Source of the DNA: Rosa chinensis
Taxonomy: Eukaryota > Streptophyta > Magnoliopsida > Rosales > Rosaceae
Assembly: GCF_002994745.2 (NCBI RefSeq)
Contig: NC_037088.1
Location: 61,522,397 to 61,586,396 of the forward strand
Reading direction: 5' to 3'
DNA length: 64,000 nucleotides
Position numbers and translations under genes: made by a program. Below the pieces are notes generated by a model that worked only from the letters and a program-made list of their open reading frames with translations, ran no database searches and had not been told where the DNA came from. Below are positions 58,732-64,000 of the stretch, piece by piece; the first letter of the stretch is position 1, and each line of letters opens with the position of its first letter.

Positions 58732-61700
58732 ATGAGAACCGTCTTACTTCACACGTTACTAACCATTGCAACCATTACTACTAGTATAGGTTCATGCAAT
58801 GGAAACCTGGGTGTGCCTTGTATAGAAAGCGAAAAACAGGCGCTTCTCATTTTCAAGCAAGATCTTAAAGATCCTTCAAATCGGCTTTCATCATGGGTTG
58901 CTCAAGAAGATTCCAACTGCTGCAATTGGGCTGGAGTTGTCTGTCATTACTCCACCGGCCACATCTATGAGCTACATCTTGACAACCCGGTGGCTTCCAT
59001 CTCTTCCTTGGGTGGTAAGATAAATCCTTCCCTGCTCAATTTAACGCATCTTACCTACTTGAACCTAAGTAACAATAACTTTCAAGGGACAAAGATTCCT
59101 GGCTTCTTTGGTTCTCTTAAGAGTTTAACTCACCTTGACCTCTCAGAAGCAAGCTTCGGAGGAATGGTTCCCCATCAACTGGGAAATCTTTCCAGTCTAA
59201 GCCATCTCTTTCTTGGTGGCGACGGCCTGAAAGTTGAGAACCTCCGATGGATTTCTGGTCTTTCTCGGTTGGAACACCTGGACATGAGTGGTGTTAATCT
59301 TAGCAAAGCATCTGATCATTGGCTGCTAGTGACAAACATGCTCCCCTCCTTGGTAGAATTACGCATGGTCTATTGTCAACTTCATAGCATTCCACTTCTA
59401 CCTATCGTCAATTTTACTTCACTTGCCATCCTTGATCTTTCTCGGAACGAATTTAGTTCTTTCATTCCCGGGTGGGTTTTCAGTCTTAGAAATCTAGTTT
59501 CTCTTTATCTGGTGGGTTGTGGCTTCCAAGGTCCGATTCCGAACAGTCCACACAATATCACGTCTCTCAGGGAAATTGATCTCTCCAGGAATTTTCTTAA
59601 TCTTACGATACCCGAGTGGTTGTTTCACTACAAACACCTCACTCTTTTGGACCTGGGTTACAATTACCTTGAAGGGCCACTGCCAGATGGTATGATGAAT
59701 ATGACTGGTCTTAAAGTTCTTAATCTCAAAGTGAACCAATTCAATTCAACCATACCTGAGTGGTTGTATAGTTTTAACCATCTTGAGTCCTTAATTCTTT
59801 CTTTCAATAACTTTCGGGGTGAAATTTCAAGTTCCATTGGAAAATTGACATCCATCATCAACCTAGAGTTGAAGCATAATCTGTTGGTAGGAAAAATGCC
59901 AAAGTCATTGGGAAATCTTTGTAAATTGATGGTTCTTGATCTTTCATGGAACCGATTCACGGTTGGAAGGTTAACAGAAATCTTTGAAGCTTTGTCTGTG
60001 TGTGGTTCAAATAGAATACGGTCATTGTCTATGGGATCTTGTAATCTTTCTGGTCAGTTAACAGAGCAGGTAGGAACCTTTACAAACTTGAGCGTCCTTT
60101 ATCTTTCTCATAATTCATTATCCGGTCCCATTCCTGTGTCCCTGGGAAATCTGTCATGCTTAGTAACATTAGACATCTCTCAAAATCAGTTCAATGGAAC
60201 TCTTCCAGAAAGCATTGGTCAACTCAAAATGCTAAAGTCTTTGAATATATCCCATAATTCATTGGAAGGTTTAGTCTCTGAAGTTCATTTTACTTGTCTT
60301 ACAACATTGTCAAGCTTCCTTGGAAACGGAAATTCATTGATGCTCAATACTAGTCGAGATTGGACTCCTCCTTTTCAACTTCACGACTTAGGATTAGATT
60401 CCTGGCATATAGGTCCTGAATTTCCTATGTGGATTCAGCGACAAGTCCAGTTACAGAATCTAAGCTTATCTAGTACAGGACTTTCGGGTCCCATTCCCAA
60501 TTGGGTTTGGAACTCATCTTTAGTTTTTCTTGATCTCTCTCGCAATCAATTGCATGGAGAGATCCAATGTTTAGTTGCTTCCCAGTTGTCGATAATTGAC
60601 TTGAGTTCTAACCAGTTCAACGGTTCATTACCTCTTATTTCTTCCAATGTACGTACACTAGATCTTTCCAATTCATCATTTTCTGGATCTGTCACCAGCT
60701 TCTTTTGTGATACAAGAAATGGGCCAAAACAACTTGAAGTTCTTCATCTCGCGAACAATCATCTCGTTGGAAGAATTCCTGATTGTTGGATGAATTGGAA
60801 AAGCCTGAAAATTGTGAATTTAGAAGACAACAAGTTGACTGGGAATATTCCAAGCTCCATGGGATACTTGCTAGACCTCCGATCACTCCACCTGCGCAAT
60901 AATCAGCTATCTGGGGAATTACCTCTATCATTGCAGAACTGTACTAAATTGCTGGTTGTTGACCTTGGTCTGAATAAGTTTGGAGGAAGCTTACCAACAT
61001 GGATGGGAAAAAGCTTTCCAGACTTGATGGTTCTTAACCTTCGTTCAAATAAGCTTCAGGGAGACATTCCGTATGAACTATGTGATCTCGCAAATCTCCG
61101 AATCTTGGACATTGCAAATAACAATCTCTCGGGAACAATACCAAGATGCTTCAACCGTTTTCTTGCCATGAGCACCATGACAGAAGCTAATCTTACTTGG
61201 TTAAAAGATTTGTTTGGTATTGATCCGTCGGTTCTTGATAAGCTGTACAAAGAATATGCGGTCTTGATTTTTAAGGGGATAGAATTGCGCTTTAGCAAGA
61301 TTCCTTTTCTTCTGACAAGCATGGACGTTTCAGCCAACATTATATCTGGGGAGATTCCTGAGGAACTGACTAGTCTCAATGCCTTGATAGCACTGAACTT
61401 ATCAAACAATCTTTTGACCGGAAGAATCCCTTCAAAGATTGGTAATTTGGATCAGTTAGAAGCTCTTGATTTGTCTAAGAACCATCTTTTTGGTGAAATT
61501 CCTGCAAGCACGACGAGAATGACATTTCTGGGTCACCTGAACTTGTCCTACAACAATCTGGCTGGACGGATTCCAGAAAGCGGTCAGCTTCTGACCTTTG
61601 ATGAGTCCAGCTTTGTTGGCAATGAACTTTGCGGTCCTCCACTCATCAAGAATTGCAGTGCAAGCAAGGTGACACCACCAACAGTTGACCAGCAGAGTGG

Positions 61701-61875
61701 ATATGATTTATTTGATGACAAGTGGTTCTATCTGAGCTTGGAATTGGGATTCGTGGTCGGTTTCTGGAGTATACTTGGTTCTTTGCTGGTAAACATGCCA
61801 TGGAGCGCTGTTTTCTCACGATTTCTGAATATCCTTGTGCTTAAAATTTATGATGTAATTGTTAAATATGTGTAG
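58732..61875 (+). CDS. LRR receptor-like protein, EIX-receptor type (RLP-2), intronless
   Basis: A 1047-aa paralogue of RLP-1. The signal peptide (MRTVLLHTLLTIATITTS) is followed by the N-cap (CIESEKQALLIFKQDLKD, NCCNWAGVVC). About 30 leucine-rich repeats follow, then an island around residues 820-850 (LFGIDPSVLDKLYKEYAV), four final repeats, the C-cap (ELCGPPLIKNCS), one membrane helix (LGFVVGFWSILGSLL, GxxxG present) and a short tail ending VIVKYV. There is no kinase domain. It has roughly 75 more residues than RLP-1, mostly from additional repeats around residues 400-480 (CGSNRIRSLSMGSCNLSGQL). The frame is intact. Function by family is perception of microbial molecules with a co-receptor; the ligand is unknown. 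Confidence 0.93.
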   Translation: MRTVLLHTLLTIATITTSIGSCNGNLGVPCIESEKQALLIFKQDLKDPSNRLSSWVAQEDSNCCNWAGVVCHYSTGHIYELHLDNPVASISSLGGKINPSLLNLTHLTYLNLSNNNFQGTKIPGFFGSLKSLTHLDLSEASFGGMVPHQLGNLSSLSHLFLGGDGLKVENLRWISGLSRLEHLDMSGVNLSKASDHWLLVTNMLPSLVELRMVYCQLHSIPLLPIVNFTSLAILDLSRNEFSSFIPGWVFSLRNLVSLYLVGCGFQGPIPNSPHNITSLREIDLSRNFLNLTIPEWLFHYKHLTLLDLGYNYLEGPLPDGMMNMTGLKVLNLKVNQFNSTIPEWLYSFNHLESLILSFNNFRGEISSSIGKLTSIINLELKHNLLVGKMPKSLGNLCKLMVLDLSWNRFTVGRLTEIFEALSVCGSNRIRSLSMGSCNLSGQLTEQVGTFTNLSVLYLSHNSLSGPIPVSLGNLSCLVTLDISQNQFNGTLPESIGQLKMLKSLNISHNSLEGLVSEVHFTCLTTLSSFLGNGNSLMLNTSRDWTPPFQLHDLGLDSWHIGPEFPMWIQRQVQLQNLSLSSTGLSGPIPNWVWNSSLVFLDLSRNQLHGEIQCLVASQLSIIDLSSNQFNGSLPLISSNVRTLDLSNSSFSGSVTSFFCDTRNGPKQLEVLHLANNHLVGRIPDCWMNWKSLKIVNLEDNKLTGNIPSSMGYLLDLRSLHLRNNQLSGELPLSLQNCTKLLVVDLGLNKFGGSLPTWMGKSFPDLMVLNLRSNKLQGDIPYELCDLANLRILDIANNNLSGTIPRCFNRFLAMSTMTEANLTWLKDLFGIDPSVLDKLYKEYAVLIFKGIELRFSKIPFLLTSMDVSANIISGEIPEELTSLNALIALNLSNNLLTGRIPSKIGNLDQLEALDLSKNHLFGEIPASTTRMTFLGHLNLSYNNLAGRIPESGQLLTFDESSFVGNELCGPPLIKNCSASKVTPPTVDQQSGYDLFDDKWFYLSLELGFVVGFWSILGSLLVNMPWSAVFSRFLNILVLKIYDVIVKYV

Positions 61876-62435
61876 CCAGCTAGTTTTGTGGATTTTGTTT
61901 CTCCGTGCTAAAAAGAACGTCTGTTCATTTGGACCATTGTCTGTAGTTCGCTTGATGAAATGAAAGAAGGATCGTTCTATGATTTTATATTATTTGTTAT
62001 TCTACTTTTTTTTTTCTTTTCTTTTTTCAAACACTTGAAATTATAAACCTTGGTTTACAAATAAGTCTTGCAAGACTCTGATGCAGAAATTTGAGTTTAT
62101 TCCAATCGGATAAAAACAAAAAAAACAAAAACAAAAACAAATTGAGGTTGAGCACAGAATGAAAAACAGAGTAGCTGATATTCTAGCAATAGAACAATTT
62201 TCTTTGCAAGTCCTCCTGATACTGAGGGCATCAATTAAGTGGGCCTGCCGGGTATTTTGTAGTACTTGGGTTCTTTTGGGCTGATTCTGAGTACAGTCTT
62301 GGGCCTGCTTTGCTTGGGCGAGAAGAAAAGGGTTGAGAGGAATGGAAAACATATTTACCGATAGCAGATGGTTCTGATACGTTTTTATGAGATTTGTACC
62401 AAATTGAGGCTCTGTGTTTATATTACAATTTCCAT
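61876..62435. other. 3' flank of RLP-2
   Basis: AT-rich with poly-T and CAAAAA runs. Similar to the RLP-1 3' flank (GTCTTGCAAGACTCTGATGC against GTCTTGCAAAAATCTGATGC near 54590). No gene seen. Confidence 0.5.
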
Positions 62436-62644
62436 ATTATTTTTGAAAAATTCTTACATACGGCAGCCGCACCACGTGGCGATGCGGCTGACCAACAAAA
62501 CCCACCAAACTTTACAATTATTATGAAACTGCCCTTAATTTTTAAAGTGAAATATCCAAAATACCCCCTACTAAGAACCTGATTGGCCAACCCGTACCAC
62601 GTGTCCCTTACGTCGGCCGTACATAAAACTTTCTCATTATTTTT
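62436..62644. mobile_element. 191-bp Mutator-type MITE
   Basis: Element 62445-62635. A perfect 9-bp target duplication ATTATTTTT flanks it (62436-62444 and 62636-62644). The ends are imperfect inverted repeats (GAAAAATTCTTACATACGGC against GAGAAAGTTTTATGTACGGC). CCACGTGG-like palindromes lie inside. It has no coding capacity. Confidence 0.78.
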
Positions 62645-63234
62645 ATGTGCAAGTTCAATTTTGATAAGTATTATTATTTGAATGATTACATTTCAAATTT
62701 CTTCATCCATTTATTGGATAAAAATATTGGTAATTTTGTAGGTATTGGCACTGCAGAAGAAAAGAGCAGGAGCTCCATCTTTTACCAAAGGCTTAGCTGC
62801 TCAAACGATTCAATTCAAAACTTTTCTCAGTCATCCAGTGATTATTTTTCTTGTTATTTTTCGTGTCAGTAACACATTAAATTAACCAAAGCTTTTTTAT
62901 TTTGATCTTTTTTTTATTGAGATTCAATTATATGCAACTACGAGCCCCTAATGTGAATCTCCAGTCTCATCAATGTGACTTGGTGTTCAGAAGGAGTAAC
63001 AAGCTGTCAAGCTCTTATCACTTGGTAAGCCTAGTTTTGTATCATGTTCAAGGTATAGAGATTTTAAATGAATAATTTGTCAATCCAATTCACGGGTTAA
63101 ATTTTTACAACCATAATTGTAAAAGAAATTAATTATACTGTTTCATTGAAAGGAGACCAATTTCATGAGGACCTAAAATTTATTCGTAACTCAAATTTCA
63201 TTCAATAATATTATGAGAAATAATACTAAATCAA
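62645..63234. other. Intergenic region before RLP-3 pseudogene
   Basis: AT-rich. A short LIL3-exon-2-like trace near 62745-62775 (GCACTGCAGAAGAAAAGAGCAGG) matches the remnants at 50950 and 55725. No gene seen. Confidence 0.4.
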
Positions 63235-63798
63235 TGGCCATAGCAAGTTGTTCTGTCACCCATTTCTTTTGTGAAGGACCAAATAAGAAACTTGAACTTC
63301 TTTATCTTGGGAACAATCATCTCGTTGGGAGAATAAATGAGAATTCCTAATTGTTGGATGAATTGGAAAAGCCTGAAATTTGTGAATTTTTTTTTTGACA
63401 ACGCTGAGATTTGTGAATTTGGAAAGCAACAATTTGACTCGGAATATTCCAAGCTCCGCGGGATATTTTTTTTTTTTGGCATTGAAGAAAATATTACAGG
63501 GGAAACGAACAAAAGAAAGAACCAAAGCAACAAACAATGAAACAAAGAAAGCAAGAAACAAACTCCAAAGGCACAGCTGGAGGGGGGGGGGGGGGTGGGC
63601 AGCATCGAAAAGCAAAATACGCATTAGGGAGGGGGGAGGATACTTGCAAGGCCTCATATCACTTCACTTGCGCAATAATCAGTTATCTGGGGAGATACCG
63701 CTATCATTGCAGAAGTGTACTAAATTGCGGGTTGTTGACCTTGGTCTAAATAAGTTTGAGGGAAGCTTACCAACATTGATGGGAAAAATCCTTCCATA
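63235..63798 (+). pseudogene. RLP-3 pseudogene fragment with retroposon insertions
   Basis: The forward strand is similar to RLP-2 around 60695-61020. Segments correspond to FFCDTRNGPKQLEVLHLANN, PDCWMNWKSLKIVNL, SIPSSMGYL-like sequence, SLHLRNNQLSGE and LPTWMGKSFP-like sequence, with frame breaks. It is interrupted by a 19-bp insert (63390-63408), a LINE fragment (63466-63637) and a SINE (63799-63991), and may continue beyond the window. Confidence 0.9.
63461..63642 (-). mobile_element. Truncated LINE insertion in RLP-3 (minus strand)
   Basis: 172 bp (63466-63637) starting with a T tract, with GGATA on both sides (63461-63465, 63638-63642). The minus strand ends TTTCCCCTGTAATATTTTC, then TTCAATGCC and poly(A), like a LINE 3' end. 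A G/C homopolymer of about 15 lies at 63581-63597. Confidence 0.72.
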
Positions 63799-64000
63799 CA
63801 TTTTTTTTTTTTTTGACTTTGTCAAGCAGAACTCAAAGACTTCTTAGGCCCAAGATAAACCCCTTCGGCGCATGTGAAATACTCGCATTGCAGCACAGTG
63901 CCTAACCACTTTGACAACTTCGGGGTTCGAACCTAGGTTGGGAGTACACCCAACTAGACAAGAACCACTAAGCCACTTACAGTGGTTAAAACCTTCCATA
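63790..64000 (-). mobile_element. tRNA-derived SINE at the window edge
   Basis: About 193 bp (63799-63991) on the minus strand: a T tract at 63801-63814 is its poly(A) tail. On the minus strand an A box TGGCTTAGTGG (63975-63965) and a B box GGTTCGAACCC (63933-63923) lie about 32 bp apart, as in tRNA-like pol III promoters. The target duplication is CCTTCCATA (63790-63798, 63992-64000). Confidence 0.85.

Overview
This is a nuclear window from a flowering plant: GT-AG introns of plant size, a mitochondrial NAD(H) glutamate dehydrogenase, a plastid LIL3 protein, intronless EIX-type receptor-like proteins and the usual plant transposon families. The repeat types and receptor-like protein style suggest a eudicot, possibly Rosaceae, but that is an impression and was not tested by search.

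Layout. 1-315 is the 3' end of an unidentified forward gene. 532-3014 (minus) is a complete eight-exon CDC20/Fizzy-type APC/C activator. Between 3.1 and 32.2 kb the window is almost entirely transposons and duplication debris. Two decayed copies of the CDC20 5' region (about 7.8-8.2 and 21.0-21.3 kb) sit in a duplicated block. The first copy of that block was split by a complete copia retrotransposon with apparently identical LTRs (9173-16388). Around these lie a hAT-like element holding a LINE remnant, a hairpin MITE, a decayed chromovirus, a LINE derivative with a 13-bp target-site duplication, and a MULE-like element. A three-level nest follows: a long-TIR element carrying a receptor-kinase fragment (about 26.63-32.25 kb), inside it an LTR-type insertion flanked by CTTAT (27101-31167), and inside that a 973-bp MULE with a perfect 9-bp duplication (30163-31135).

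From 32.4 to 50.2 kb the window is gene-rich. It holds a nuclear poly(A)-binding protein (32462-35249, +), a TraB-like membrane-anchored protein (36188-37729, -), an intronless HVA22/DP1 protein with a repetitive tail (39003-39722, +), Mediator subunit 31 (40537-42079, +), glutamate dehydrogenase (45873-48309, +) and LIL3 (48927-50237, +). Splicing the exons I could place gives uninterrupted frames of family-typical length for CDC20 (452 aa), PABN (219 aa), MED31 (199 aa), GDH (411 aa) and LIL3 (257 aa).

From 50.2 kb to the end, a LIL3 plus receptor-like-protein unit appears to have been duplicated in tandem. LIL3 is followed by RLP-1 (51462-54374). A LIL3 pseudogene split by a hAT element (55920-57766) is followed by RLP-2 (58732-61875). 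A third RLP copy (63235 onward) is broken by at least three small retroposon insertions, including a tRNA-derived SINE at the window edge.

The genes do not form one pathway. They are housekeeping genes (cell cycle, mRNA 3' processing, transcription, nitrogen metabolism, chlorophyll biosynthesis) next to a young immune-receptor-like cluster. The most unusual material is structural: nested insertions, captured gene fragments, palindromic tandem repeats shared between an LTR-type element and a hAT element, and a copia element whose gag and pol are separated by an in-frame gap containing stops.
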